Below are positions 12,501-22,511 of a DNA stretch of 64,000 nucleotides, one piece after another (position 1 is the stretch's first letter; each line of letters opens with the position of its first letter). The notes below the pieces were generated by a model that had not been told where the DNA came from, did no database searches, and saw only the letters and a list, made by a program, of their open reading frames with translations. Position numbers and translations under genes: made by a program. The stretch comes from Siphonodentalium dalli (taxonomy: Eukaryota > Mollusca > Scaphopoda > Gadilida > Siphonodentaliidae). Where the stretch lies: assembly GCA_032622095.1 (NCBI GenBank), contig CP136062.1, positions 226,564,578 through 226,628,577 of the forward strand, in the 5' to 3' direction.

Positions 12501-13230
12501 TCAATATCGCACAGGGGAATCGATCTAAGGCCGCTCCGAGCAATCGGAGGACGCTACGAGCAGCCAACGAGGCACTCCGAGTTTTTTTGTCACTGAACCA
12601 AAGATTCCAGACAATGGAGAGGTATGTATTATCTATTTTAGGTTTGCCCAGTAATATGGTTATTGTCCAACACGCAGTAAGTGGTGGAACGACAGACAAA
12701 ACGATATGTTATGCTGCATGTGTCAGAAAATGGTCACCCATGATGAAAATACAGGCACTGTTGACAAAACATCCATTATTTTGTATGGAAAAATACAGTA
12801 CTCGCTATTTTTGATTAAACGTAGTTGAAGTCAAATATTACTGCAAGGCGCCCCAGAAATTTTAATAAAAAATTCCCCAGCTTTCCGATGAATGGCAACA
12901 GGCCATATTTCCGACTAAATCCTGAAAAGTTACCCATAATTCTGCTGTGGTTCAGAAGTCGATTACTTAGAGCATTACTGTACAACATTATATATCCTGT
13001 TCTCTGTCGTTCCACCACTCACTGCGTGCGGACAATAACCATATTACTGGGCAAACCTAAAACAGATAATACATACCTCTCCATTTGTCCGGAATCTTTG
13101 GTTTAGTGCAGAGTTCTAAATTCCTGTCTCCAAAAATGACTCAAAAACTTGGGAGTGCCTCGTTGGCTGCTCGGAGCGGCCTCCGATTGCTCAGAGCGGC
13201 CTTCGATCGATTCCCCCCATGTGAATATGA
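12501..13230. mobile_element. Foldback element with ~200-bp inverted arms
   Basis: The left arm 12501-12700 contains 'aggggaatcgatctaagg', 'gccaacgaggcactcc', 'gtttgcccagtaatatgg' and 'agtggtggaacgacaga'. Each word recurs reversed in the right arm 13003-13230. The spacer at 12701-13002 includes a nested half copy of family E (12878-12983). Open frames of 70-111 codons across the arms are inverted images of each other and are not genes. Confidence 0.8.
12878..12983. mobile_element. Family E half copy, E1
   Basis: It matches the right half of the 217-bp E palindrome: 'gctttccgatgaatggcaac', 'tttccgactaaatcctg', 'aaaagttacccataattc', 'agcattactgta'. It is nested within the foldback element. Confidence 0.75.
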
Positions 13231-13510
13231 GCTGTTGATCCTACGAACATATCGAGATAAACCTGTCTGGGCATGCACTGTATACATGGTCCAATGAGAA
13301 GTGACCACATGTTTGAGGCAAGGAAGTGGCCAACATTGCTATATATTGGAAATTGTTTCAGAAATCTTTCTTCGATCCAGAATTCCGACTAGTGAAGACC
13401 CCGTGGCTTGCATGATGTCACCTCGGTTACCTATTGTTTATACTTAAGTTTGAATTATGAAAAATATACTTTCTATATATATATATATATAGTAATGCAC
13501 GAAGTATATG

Positions 13511-13662
13511 ACCATTTAACCACAGAAGAAATATGACAATTTTTTCAGGATTTTGTCAGAAATATGGCTTGTTGCCATTCATCGGAAAGCTCTCACCGAA
13601 TCCTGAAAAATTTCCCATAATTCTGCTGTGGTTTAGGGGTCGATTATTTAGATATTACTGTA
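13511..13662. mobile_element. Family E copy with central and outer losses, E2
   Basis: It carries 'cttgttgccattcatcgg', then 'aaagctctcaccgaatcctg' and 'cccataattctgctgtgg', ending 'gatattactgta'. The two arms are unequal, so the palindrome centre has been deleted. A (TA)n tract lies just left, at about 13477-13491. Confidence 0.7.
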
Positions 13663-13702
13663 TATCTCATCTTGTGTTGAAGAACCTGTACTGCTACATG
13701 AC

Positions 13703-13737
13703 CTGTAGATCCCTTTGTCTGTGTGAATAATAATAGA
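13703..13737 (-). pseudogene. Broken 3' fragment of TEP-like MG1/MG2 exon
   Basis: These 35 bases match positions 14457-14491 of the intact exon with few changes. On the minus strand they read IIIHTDKGIYR, against IIIQTDKGIYK in the intact exon. Homology stops abruptly at the border of the F palindrome. Neither the exon's 5' part nor a splice acceptor is present, so it cannot work as an exon. Confidence 0.65.
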
Positions 13738-13740
13738 TAG

Positions 13741-13905
13741 AGAATACCTACGGGTTTTGGTTGAATACCCGGATTATCTCTTGAGTGGGTACAAGGAAAT
13801 ACAAAATTTCCACGAGCGGCTGCAAGCCGCGAGTGGAAATTATGTATTTCCTTGTACCCACGAATGAGATAATCCGGGTATTCAACCAAAACCCGTAGGT
13901 GTTCT
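13741..13905. mobile_element. F palindrome, near-perfect 155-bp inverted repeat
   Basis: AGAATACCTACGGGTTTTGG on the left pairs with 'aaacccgtaggtgttct' on the right. Pairing continues through 'gttgaatacccggattatct' and 'gggtacaaggaaatac' to a centre near 13823 ('cgagcggctgcaagccgcga'). Only a few bases are unpaired. It sits exactly at the broken end of an exon fragment (13703-13737), consistent with insertion or with a rearrangement primed by the hairpin. Positions 13906-14295 hold AT-rich sequence with nothing recognised. Confidence 0.8.
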
Positions 13906-14295
13906 TTTTATTATATGCGCTATAAACCGCACCAAAACTGCTAGTTTTGTCCTACAGTTCACTTCAAATTGTTAGAAAGCTTCGACATTTGCATTTTGTT
14001 TACATTCCATCAATTTATTTGCTCACCACTGAATGACAAATATCGAGCATAGCCGCCATAAGAAATAGTCCCCATTGTTTTATTCTGAAATGATGCGAGA
14101 AAATTAATGTATACATAATTTAGTGATAAGAATATATTAAAACAAATTAGTTAACATTATAACAATTAAATAACAGTTTATGAACCGTGAAAATCAATAA
14201 TTAAAATTATAGTCCGGCTGTTATTGATACGCTTTGAAACTTAATGTGATTCGCCGCTATAAACCGGAAGTAATCTCCGAAAAAGTAATACTATT

Positions 14296-14361
14296 GTGTT
14301 ATCCATCGAGTCGGTCAGTGTTATCCATCGAGTCGGTCAGTGTTATCCATCGAGTCGGTCC
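14296..14361. repeat. 22-bp repeat, three copies
   Basis: 'gtgttatccatcgagtcggt' plus two bases repeats at 14296, 14318 and 14340 with no mismatch. Confidence 0.9.
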
Positions 14362-14443
14362 AGGCGATGGATATAACGCTCTACGCCACGGCAATTTCCC
14401 ACTATTTAATGGGGAAGCATATAATAAAATTGTTTATCCTTAC

Positions 14444-14591
14444 TTGTTTGTGATGGCTTGTAGATCCCTTTGTCTGTCTGAATAATAATAGCATTGCTTT
14501 CATCAGTAATTACAATAGATGATGAATTGGTCACAGTGAGTGAATTGGCTTCAATGGTAACTTCACACTGGTAAGTCCCTTTTGCGGTATT
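14444..14591 (-). CDS. Exon of alpha-2-macroglobulin/TEP-like protein (end of MG1, start of MG2)
   Basis: This is an internal exon of a thioester-protein superfamily gene (alpha-2-macroglobulin, complement C3, CD109, TEP), which are secreted or GPI-anchored immune and protease-binding proteins. On the minus strand an acceptor (pyrimidine-rich 'tttaatttttcag') precedes base 14591, and a donor GTAAGG follows base 14444. The 148-bp exon is in phase 0 at its start and phase 1 at its end. It encodes 49 residues, with KGTYQCEV at about residues 4-11 (a beta strand of macroglobulin domain MG1) and IIIQTDKGIYKPSQT at the end. The QTDK.IYKP.Q sequence is the family signature at the MG1/MG2 border. No stop or frameshift is present. 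Diverged copies of the same exon with the same acceptor lie upstream in the direction of transcription (14982-15380). The downstream exon was not found and may lie outside the window or be broken. Confidence 0.85.
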
Positions 14592-14644
14592 CTGAAAAAT
14601 TAAAGACATATTATGTACTTGTTCGGGTGTGTGAAACTGACAAG

Positions 14645-14975
14645 TTAGTATTTAGGTGCTATGCCAACTGGATGAATGTAGCATTCTACTAACATCACTG
14701 AAAATCTCAAGCAAATCGACCATCCCACTCCATAGAAACCATCGTCTGAACTATGGTCAATTGTAAATATTTACTTCTCAATTCGGGACGCAAATATCGA
14801 CGATAAACTAACGCAAATGATTTCGTCATCGAGAGTCACTGCATTTAATTAATATGTAAGAATCTCGGCGTATGTTCTCAATTTTGATATAATATTTGTC
14901 AAAATAACTACTTTGAGCAAGAGTATTCTCCATTTTTATGTGTTCACCCTACCGGAGTGTTTCATATCACTTTAA
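14645..14975 (-). mobile_element. W-family element, copy 2
   Basis: Reverse-orientation partner of 10637-10970. It contains 'cgagagtcactgcattta', 'gataaactaacg', 'aattcgggacgc' and 'gaccatcccactccatag'. Its right end ('catatcactttaa') meets the cut 3' side of the exon copy at 14982, so it lies between the intact exon and its first decayed copy. Confidence 0.65.
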
Positions 14976-14981
14976 ACAGGA

Positions 14982-15082
14982 GCATTGCTTTCATCAGTAA
15001 TTTCAATATCTGATGAATTGGTCACGGTGAGTGAATTGGCTTCAATGATAACTCCACATATGTATGTCCCTTTTGGGGTATT
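14982..15082 (-). pseudogene. Truncated copy of the TEP-like MG exon
   Basis: The acceptor 'tttaatttttcag' precedes base 15082. The frame then reads NTPKGTYICGVIIEAN through ITDESNA, close to the intact exon. The last third, including the QTDK motif and the donor, is missing: at 14981 the sequence changes to W-element DNA and soon reaches a stop. The reading frame up to that point is open, so loss by rearrangement or insertion is more likely than slow decay. Confidence 0.75.
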
Positions 15083-15219
15083 CTGAAAAATTAAAGATAC
15101 GGTATGTGTTGGTGATGGGTATTGCTGTTTAAAATAGTCACATCCTTTAAAATCGGCATAAACATAAGGAATATTATATTATAGAAAAACTTTATTCTTA
15201 TAAATATCGCGTAAATTGT

Positions 15220-15270
15220 GGTGAGTGAATTGGCTTCAATGATAACTCCACGCATCCAAGTACATGTATT
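15220..15270 (-). pseudogene. Short fragment of the TEP-like MG exon
   Basis: After an acceptor-like 'aatttttcag' at base 15271, the minus strand reads a few altered residues, then GVIIEANSLT as in the neighbouring copies. Homology then ends. It has about one third of the exon and no donor. Confidence 0.6.
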
Positions 15271-15289
15271 CTGAAAAATTATACAAGAG

Positions 15290-15380
15290 CCTTGCTTTCA
15301 TAGGTAATTTCAATATCCGATGAATTGATCATGCTGAGTGAATTGCTTCAATGATAACTTCACATTCTTTTTGCGGTATT
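15290..15380 (-). pseudogene. Frameshifted copy of the TEP-like MG exon
   Basis: The acceptor 'tttaatttttcag' and the bases before it ('cataccgta') match the copy at 15082. The coding part carries a small deletion where the intact exon reads GTYQC, which shifts the frame into a stop. Later words (an NSSDIEIT equivalent) can be read only in another frame. The end with QTDK is absent. Confidence 0.7.
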
Positions 15381-15694
15381 CTGAAAAATTAAAGATACGG
15401 TATGTGTATGGAGTTTGCAAATCATGTTTCAAGATTTCGTTATTGAATGGGTCACCATGAATCACTCTCCTAAAAATATCGCAACAGTGTTGAGTGTTTT
15501 GCTTATTGCTCACTATTTACTTGCTGTATATAAACAAATGCTCGGCTCACAAAAAGTGTTTTGTGGGTAATATCGCGTTCATACTATACTGTCTTTATAC
15601 TATACTATTAGCATATTTTTGAGCAAATTTTCATAATTTGATAACTGTTATTTCTAAATTATAACTTATAAGGAAGGCCATCCATGCTTTAAAC

Positions 15695-16643
15695 AAGAGA
15701 TACACATCAGAGCAGCAGGGTTCGGGCTGGACCGAAATTTACTTTGCCAAATAATTTGCCAAATGAAAATATTTTTTGCCAAATTCTATTAGAATTTGCC
15801 GAATGTTATCCTCATAGTATCATACGAATGTTATCCTCATAGTATCATACGAATGTTATCCTCATAGTATCATACGAATGTTATCCTCATAGTATCATAC
15901 GAATGTTATCCTCATAGTATCATACGAATGTTATCCTCATAGTATCATACGAATGTTATCCTCATAGTATCATACGAATGTTATCCTCATAGTATCATAC
16001 GAATGTTATCCTCATAGTATCATACGAATGTTATCCTCATAGTATCATACGAATGTTATCCTCATAGTATCATACGAATGTTATCCTCATAGTATCATAC
16101 GAATGTTATCCTCATAGTATCATTTTCTGCAACTTGATTGAGTTCATTTTATGTTTCGACACTCGCAGTTTGAACGAAGTTTGATATCGATAAGAAAGCA
16201 GTTCGATAATAATCATACTGGCATCTCTTGTAGTTTATCATACAACAATAAACCAATCACCGAAAAATAAAATGGTAGAAGAGTTGCTTAATCGGAAGGG
16301 AACATCACAAGAGGATTAGGCATGTAAACACCACCATCACACTAAATATTGGAAATCCTTCCACACATCGATAATAATGTTACCAGATTAACTGCATCCA
16401 AAGGTGTTAACTTTTCCAAAACCATATAAAACACCACTAATATAATTCTATTGTAATATTTTCCTAAAATGAATGGTATTGATTGACCGATCAATATATT
16501 TCAACTTTATTGAGGAATTAAAATGTGACTTGCCAAAACTTTTGCCAAATAAAATAATTTTTGCCAAATGTGAATTATTTTTGCCATTGGCAAATTTGGC
16601 GAGTGGCAGCGCGAACCAAGCCTTTAAGAGATACACATCGGAG
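15695..16643. mobile_element. H-family segment between 18-bp direct repeats
   Basis: AAGAGATACACATCAGAG at 15695-15712 is repeated at 16626-16643 with one change. The enclosed DNA begins CAGGGTTCGGGCTGG and, read from the other end, begins CTTGGTTCGCGCTGCC. Both ends are followed by several 'tttgccaaat' words, giving a weak inverted terminal repeat. The 25-bp array 15801-16125 lies inside. A related segment with the same words is at 56868-57746. Confidence 0.5.
15801..16125. repeat. 25-bp minisatellite, 13 copies
   Basis: 'gaatgttatcctcatagtat' plus 'catac' is repeated 13 times with almost no variation. This suggests very recent expansion. Confidence 0.95.
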
Positions 16644-16800
16644 AAGTCTCTTTGAAGAGCGAGGATAATCTGATCAAATTTATGTCTCTGTAACTCTCAT
16701 TTCTAGGATGATGGCGCGGCTTCCCCCCCCCCCCCCCCCCCCCCCCAAGATGACAAAATAAATTGTTTTCAATTTTCTTCAACATGATACAATAAAGCTG
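16640..16800. repeat. I-family repeat, copy 1, with a poly-C run
   Basis: It shares 'agtctctttgaa', 'gataatct', 'actctcattt' and 'aaataaattgttt' with 18262-18392. An uninterrupted C tract of 26 bases lies at 16721-16746. Confidence 0.55.
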
Positions 16801-16802
16801 TT

Positions 16803-17288
16803 TAAAGGTACTCAATCCGTAAAGAGGGTCCCCATCTCAACAGATTCCAACAACAACAATCCGATCAGAGGGTCCTATATTACTATTTCTTTGGCTTTGG
16901 GGGTAAAAAATATTTGATTCGAGTCGAGGAACCCATCAAACAAAGCTCAGAGTTATTAGATATTGATTTTTGAAAATTCTTATGTTCTCGAGATGAGTAC
17001 TAATAACTGCCGTCAATTTGGTAACCTGCTTGAGATTTTACGCCAAAACTCTATTCAAACAGACAAGGATGGATAACTCTATAATCAAGTGGTAATAATA
17101 ACGAAATTTTGACTGTCTTCTGGGCCAGAAAGAATTCCCGATAATGAAAAATAATAGATTTCTAAAATCGATATCTAACAAATCTGAGCTTTGATGGGTG
17201 ACTTCCTCGACTCGAATCAAATATTTTTGACCCCCGAAGCCATTGAAATAGTAATTGAGAGGAGTTTTATCGGATTGAGTACCTTTAA
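16803..17288. mobile_element. Family J inverted-repeat element, J1
   Basis: It opens with TTAAAGGTACTCAATCCG and closes with CGGATTGAGTACCTTTAA. Internal arms ('aatatttgattcgagtcgag' with its complement 'cctcgactcgaatcaaatat') continue the pairing. If the 4-bp flanks are target duplications they read TTAA. J2 (40345-40822) is nearly the same. Confidence 0.85.
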
Positions 17289-18261
17289 GGTCAGTATAAG
17301 TATAAGGCCAAAAAAAAAGAGTTTTGATTCTCATGCATTGCCGCATTGAAAAAAATGGCTCGCAATGGACCTTTTTTGGTTTTTATTTCACCAACATAGT
17401 TGTAAACCGGTAACATGAAAATAGGAAACTGTCTCATGGAAATTAGTTATGTTTCAAATATCGAATAGGAGCTAAATACAACGGTGTATGTGTGGATATT
17501 CAACAAAAGATCATAGGCAATGATAACTATCAGGTTATTGTCACCACAGGCTGTTCAAACACAAAAGTTTATTGGTCAAATATTTTGAAATATTTCGATA
17601 AAAGCAGGAAGTTGGATATTGAATGAGTCGTCGGCCAACCTGACCTTGGCAACCTTTGTGCAGTAAGTAAGTAACCCTGCAAGATAAGAGTTTTTCCCCT
17701 TGTTGTGCTTTTGTGATCGAAGGAATGCAAACCAGAACACAATAAGAGTTTGACAAGCAGCGTATTTTAGCCATGTTTATGATGGTTATTTGAAGTATTA
17801 TTGTCTATCATCCATTGCGGTACATATACAGTCTCTAATAAGTCAGTGGAATAAGTGATCAAGACTTTCTATGATAGTTTAGAAGATCACTTTAACTATT
17901 CGTTTTGACTGGATTTACGTTCCGAATTTTTATATGAATCGGATATGTATAGTTCTGCGTGTTGTTTAAAATGATTGTGCCGATATTAAAATCATATAAA
18001 TATATATATCATTCTAGGTAATGCCTACATGATGTACAGGTAGTACAATGTCATTGTCATTCTTTATGTCAGATTAAATTAGTTTATATCCATTACAAAG
18101 TTCTCCCTACATTTTCTGGACCTGGGAAGATACAATAACCCATGCTTACTATCCCAGTCTATGGGCAGAAAAAAATAAAAAATAACAATAAAACCTTCGC
18201 TCCCGCATTTTTATTTTCCAACAAAAATTGCCTGAGAATCAAATACTTTTTTTTTTATAGC
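17289..18261. other. No recognisable feature
   Basis: AT-rich sequence with short random open frames. I see no exon, repeat or element boundary that I can support. Confidence 0.4.
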
Positions 18262-18392
18262 ATAACCCAGTCTCTTTGAAAAGCCGACGATAATCTTTTA
18301 AGATTTTTTGTCTCTCAAACTCTCATTTTTAGGACGACACGGCTTTCCCCACGATGATGAAATAAATTGTTTCCAAGTATCGAATAATGCCT
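18262..18392. repeat. I-family repeat, copy 2
   Basis: Diverged partner of 16640-16800 ('agtctctttgaaaagcc', 'actctcatttttaggacg', 'gatgaaataaattgtttcc'). Confidence 0.55.
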
Positions 18393-19967
18393 TGTGTAGT
18401 AAGGCCCAAAAATATATGTGTTTCCGGTTTCCCGACCTACCTGCCGAAATTGGGCCAATCTGGATTTGTTTTCCAAAATGTTAAAAAAAGTTGATATTCT
18501 CAATACCTTTTATCCAGTTGCTGAAGTTTCTGACAGAAAACTAGTTATATATTTGACAATATACCCAGAATATGCACCAGAAAGTTCGGACCGATCTGAG
18601 TTCTAAGAAGGGATACGAAAATGCTAACTCCCATGGATAATGCCACCGTGACACAATGTTACGAAATACTGAACATAACAACATCGATACTATCGGTGTC
18701 ACTAGCAAAAGTCTAGACAACTTCCGTGCCATCATGTTGACATTGCATTTTCATCTGGCTGTGCGACTCTCAGAACAGAACAGATGAATTCCTGAGGTTG
18801 GGATTCATCCGCAACCACAAATACATGTAGACATGTATTTTAATAGAAGTAAATTGTTTTTAAATTCTATCTAACATTATTGCTGCTTAATGTAAACATA
18901 GCATATAGTAGATAAATTTTGAAGACCTCTGTCTGTCTGTATGTCCTTTATAGAATCGAAAACGGGTTGACCGATCGAGACCAAACTTCCTATCCAAAGG
19001 TAAAATCCCACGGGAATCGTTGACGTCGCATTTTGGAGAAGCCCAGAGCACCCATTCTCCACTCCCAATCATCAAAATCACCGCAAACGCCACTTCGGGG
19101 GTTAAAGCATCAACGATCTTTATATTGACCATATTCGGAGGTGTTAAGGATTAACGCTCTTTATTACAATCGAAGCTGCTAAACGGCTACCCATGCGTAA
19201 AATACGGATGCAAAACGAAACGCGGAATGCAATTATCTCGATTAAAAAGGCAGAATGGGTTGTTGTGTCATATATGTCCTAGGAACAGGGGAATTTTTCA
19301 TCGGGTCAGTCTTTGAGGGACGGGTACCATGAATTAATTCATGAAAAACAAAAAATGCGTGTTGTGCTGTCTTTCATAGGAAGGGAAGGGGGGATCCGGA
19401 TACGAATTTTATCGGGTCGCCGAGCCCGTGCGACGCCAGCTTCGCGCATGCACAGACCAGATCTCGGAAACGGGTGGAGCTATCGACTTGAAATTTGGTT
19501 TTTGAATAGCCTGGACAACGTCGGGCTCATCGGCTAGTAGTATATATTTAGCGATATAGATGTGTATTACATATCAATTACATGAATAAAAAAACAATTT
19601 TTTTTTTTAAATAAACATATATCTGAAAACCCTTAAAAATTCTTCAATATTTCAACCTGACATTATGTCAGACAGTCTCAAAGCAGAGCCTGACAACCTA
19701 TACAAATTTGAATTTTGTGTCTGACAATTGTCCGTGTCAAACCACTTATTTTGAGCCTTGGCAATAGGCATGTAATAACATGAGGAGTACTCACAGGTGG
19801 AATCGCCAATTCAAATTTCCGTGATTTCTCTGGAAGAAGAAACGTATTATTTGAAAGTATAATAATATAGATGGTATATCACTTCGTGGCAATCAAAGCC
19901 ACACAACTTTTTTTTTTCAGTCCACACATAATTTCTTTTTATTGAATAACAATGGAACATAATAGAA
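18393..19967. other. Unassigned DNA with a GC-richer block at 19370-19540
   Basis: Between about 18920 and 19540 the sequence is less AT-rich. It contains 'ctgtctgtctgtatgtcc', 'cgaaaacgggttgaccgatc', 'gggtcgccgagcccgtg' and 'ggaaacgggtggagctatc'. The style of these words resembles the conserved 3' parts of dispersed invertebrate repeats. No ORF here shows a known domain. Confidence 0.35.
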
Positions 19968-20440
19968 TACAGTAAAACCTCTCCAAACCGAACCTTCTAT
20001 AAACCAAATCCCTCCCCATACCGAACAATTTGTTCGGTCACGAATTCACCCAAATGCATTCTCACTAAATATTACCTCTATAAACCGGATACTCTCTATT
20101 CCAAACAACGGACAGCTTTTATAGTCCATAAGTGAAAGATTACATTAATTTTTACCTCCAAAATTAGATTAGGGACCTGCGAATATTCAAGATTCGATTC
20201 AATGTCGATATCGGGCACCCAGAGATCGACACCGAATCGGTCCGCTGATTCGGATATTTTCGAATTGGTGTTACTTTGGAGTAGTCTCATTATTTGCTTC
20301 GAGATAACACCCTTGATTACCTTATGTTTAGAACTTTAGATATCCAATTCAGATACATGAATAAAATTTGATATCAGCCACCATTATGCACGACAAAACA
20401 TAGAACAGAAACCTTAGAACAATCGGTCTATTATATGTTC

Positions 20441-20868
20441 TTAACCCTTTACCCAACAAAACGGCCAAAAACGCCCACATAAATCTTCAACAGCCAGTAA
20501 TATCTTCTGTCTCAATAACACCATACAAATATGGATATCATTGGAACCGGTTCATTGACCACATTGTGATGGTTATAGTTATGCCCTGTGCCAATGCATT
20601 CTCTTATATATGCGAGTCGACCATAGGTCGCCTCGCATATATAAGAGAATGCATTGGCCTAACAAAATTCTTTTTTTAACACTTTTTACCATTTTTTCTT
20701 ACATTCTTTAACAATTTTTATAATATTTTTCTACATTCTTTGACAATTTTATCATTTTTAATATGTTAAGCCAATGCATTCTCTTATATATGCGAGGCGA
20801 CCTATGGTCGACTCGCATATATAAGATAATGCATTGGCACAGGGCCGTTCTGTTGGGTAAAGGGTTAA
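20441..20868 (+). mobile_element. Family A TTAA-flanked MITE, A1
   Basis: TTAA, CCCTTTACCCAACAAAACGG at left; GGCCGTTCTGTTGGGTAAAGGG, TTAA at right (both with target site). It carries two shared palindromes, each about 70 bp and in opposite orientation, separated by 'aacactttttaccatttttt' AT-rich spacer. The left arm also has the A-specific segment 'caaatatggatatcattgg'. It is nested in M. Confidence 0.93.
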
Positions 20869-21575
20869 ATGGACATCATTATATGAGACCAGTTATCTGC
20901 GACACTGCCGGCAGTATTCCTAGAACTTTCCTACTTTCAATTTTACATTTCCCGGCAAATCGAGCGCGTTGCACCAAGTTTCTATCCATTGAATCTTTGT
21001 TGATAACAGTTAACACTTGTAATCTATGTATGTTTTCGTGGACCCCCATCCCCCCCCCATCTCACTGTCATGTCTTGTGTCATGTTCCCCATGTGTCATG
21101 TTCCCCATGACACAGCTAGATCAAATTCAATTAAATGTATCCCAAACCCTCCATGAGACTGATAGTGACTTGCCTATACACATGTATCATGATTTTCCTT
21201 AAGAAAACACAAGTTCCAATGGATGTTTAAGAAGATTAACATTCTTACATGGTATCTATCTGGTGAATTTTGCTGTGTTTTTGTCATGAGACACTGAAAT
21301 AAACACTGGTCAACAATGTGAATCACTAGCTGATTCGATTCGATGTCGATATCAGGAAGGAGATTCGATATCGAGATTCGATTCGATGCAAAATCCACGA
21401 TTCGCAGATCCCTATCCAAAATCCAAACACGGACATTGACACCATCCGAACGCATGTGCTGTAGATTTGACATACTTGATACTGAGCTCATATTGGCTTT
21501 GGTGTAAACTGGGGACCCTTTATAAGTTTAAATCTCTGGTCTAAATTAAACTCTGAGCGGTTGTTGTCGTGATGG

Positions 21576-21829
21576 CAAGCCTTGAAATAGTGTGCCTGTC
21601 ATTTGCAGAATGAGGTTCCCAGAGGGTGAATTTAGTGATGCTACCCCACACAGCGGGCTAGCATCACCAAATTCACCCTCTGGGAACCTCATTCTGCTGA
21701 GGTGTACGTAGAATGAGGTCCCCAGAGGGTGAATTTGGTGATGCTGGCCCGCTATGCGGGGTAGCATCACTAAATTCACCCTCTGGGGACCTCATTCTGC
21801 AAATGACAGACATGCTATTTCAAGGCTTG
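21576..21829. mobile_element. Family D hAT-like nested palindrome, D2
   Basis: It is exactly 254 bp. CAAGCCTTGAAATAGTGTGC at left pairs with 'gctatttcaaggcttg' at right. Inside are two ~90-bp palindromes starting GCAGAATGAGG and ending CCTCATTCTGC, so the element is a palindrome made of palindromes. Flanking 8-mers do not match here. It is nested in M. Confidence 0.88.
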
Positions 21830-22255
21830 CTTGTTCATGGTGACGGGTTGATTAAACCTGTATTGGTGACAATAAACTGCAATCGTGTACTTTTAGCGAG
21901 CTTCATAGTGTTTTGTTTGGACAGTGGTCGTAAAAATAAGAGACCACCTCAGCGCGATGATTGATGCAAAAACATAGTGTCAGTGCTCTATTCTCCGTGA
22001 AGTCACCATTGTTCATTCAGTGTGTGAAATAAACACAGTTGTCTAATATGACACCTGCTGTAAAAATCCAGTTCAAAGCATTTGCCAAACAAAGTAGTGC
22101 TTCGACAACTCTTAGTAAAGACGTCACTACATTCCGATCGTACACATATAAACCGAACACCTCTCTAAACCGAACAGAAGGGCCGGTCTGAAGGGTGCTC
22201 GGTTTGGAAAGGTTTTATGGTATTTACAAATACAGAAGAAAATATAAACGATTTA

Positions 22256-22498
22256 TTAACTCTTCCATGACTGGAGCTTGCTGAAATTTTGCGAAAACCC
22301 TGTGTCAATGCATTCTCTTATATATGTTGGATATATAAGAGAATACATTTGCCTAACAATATTAACCTTGACCTTGTAAGCCAGTGCATTCTCTTATAAA
22401 TGTGAGGCGCCCTATGGGAGACTCGCATATATAAGAGAATGCAATGGCACAGAATCTTTAATGCTGCACCAGCGCAGCTCCCGTCATGAAAGTGTTTA
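22256..22498 (+). mobile_element. Family C TTAA-flanked MITE, C1
   Basis: TTAA then CTCTTCCATGACTGGAGC and 'attttgcgaaaaccctgtg' at left. The right end has 'gcaccagcgcagctcccgtc' and 'atgaaagtgttta', an eroded GGGTTAA. It has two palindromes, the first shortened in its loop. The 25-bp minisatellite begins 14 bases beyond it. Confidence 0.85.
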
Positions 22499-22511
22499 TG
22501 AACAAACACAC

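Larger units (their letters stand above)
19968..22222. mobile_element. M, Tigger/pogo-like non-autonomous element
   Basis: The left end TACAGTAAAACCTCTCC plus 'aaaccga' is matched in inverse at the right end (TACCATAAAACCTTTCC plus 'aaaccgagc' on the minus strand). Subterminal words 'ctataaaccggatactctc' and 'aaaccgaacacctctctaaa' are typical of pogo/Tigger termini (family knowledge), with TA as target. The 2.25-kb interior hosts A1 (20441-20868) and D2 (21576-21829). No transposase frame was seen. Both sides hold 'attcgatgtcgatatc' words in opposite orientation. Confidence 0.7.

Noticed and set aside
12479-13297. ORFs of 70-111 codons on both strands
   Set aside because: They are mirror images in the arms of a foldback element.
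15310-15513. 67-codon minus ORF as a separate exon
   Set aside because: It overlaps the frameshifted MG exon copy in the wrong register and has no plausible splice sites in phase.
21568-21837. 8-bp target duplication around D2
   Set aside because: The flanking 8-mers (CGTGATGG, CTTGTTCA) do not match, unlike at D5 and D6.
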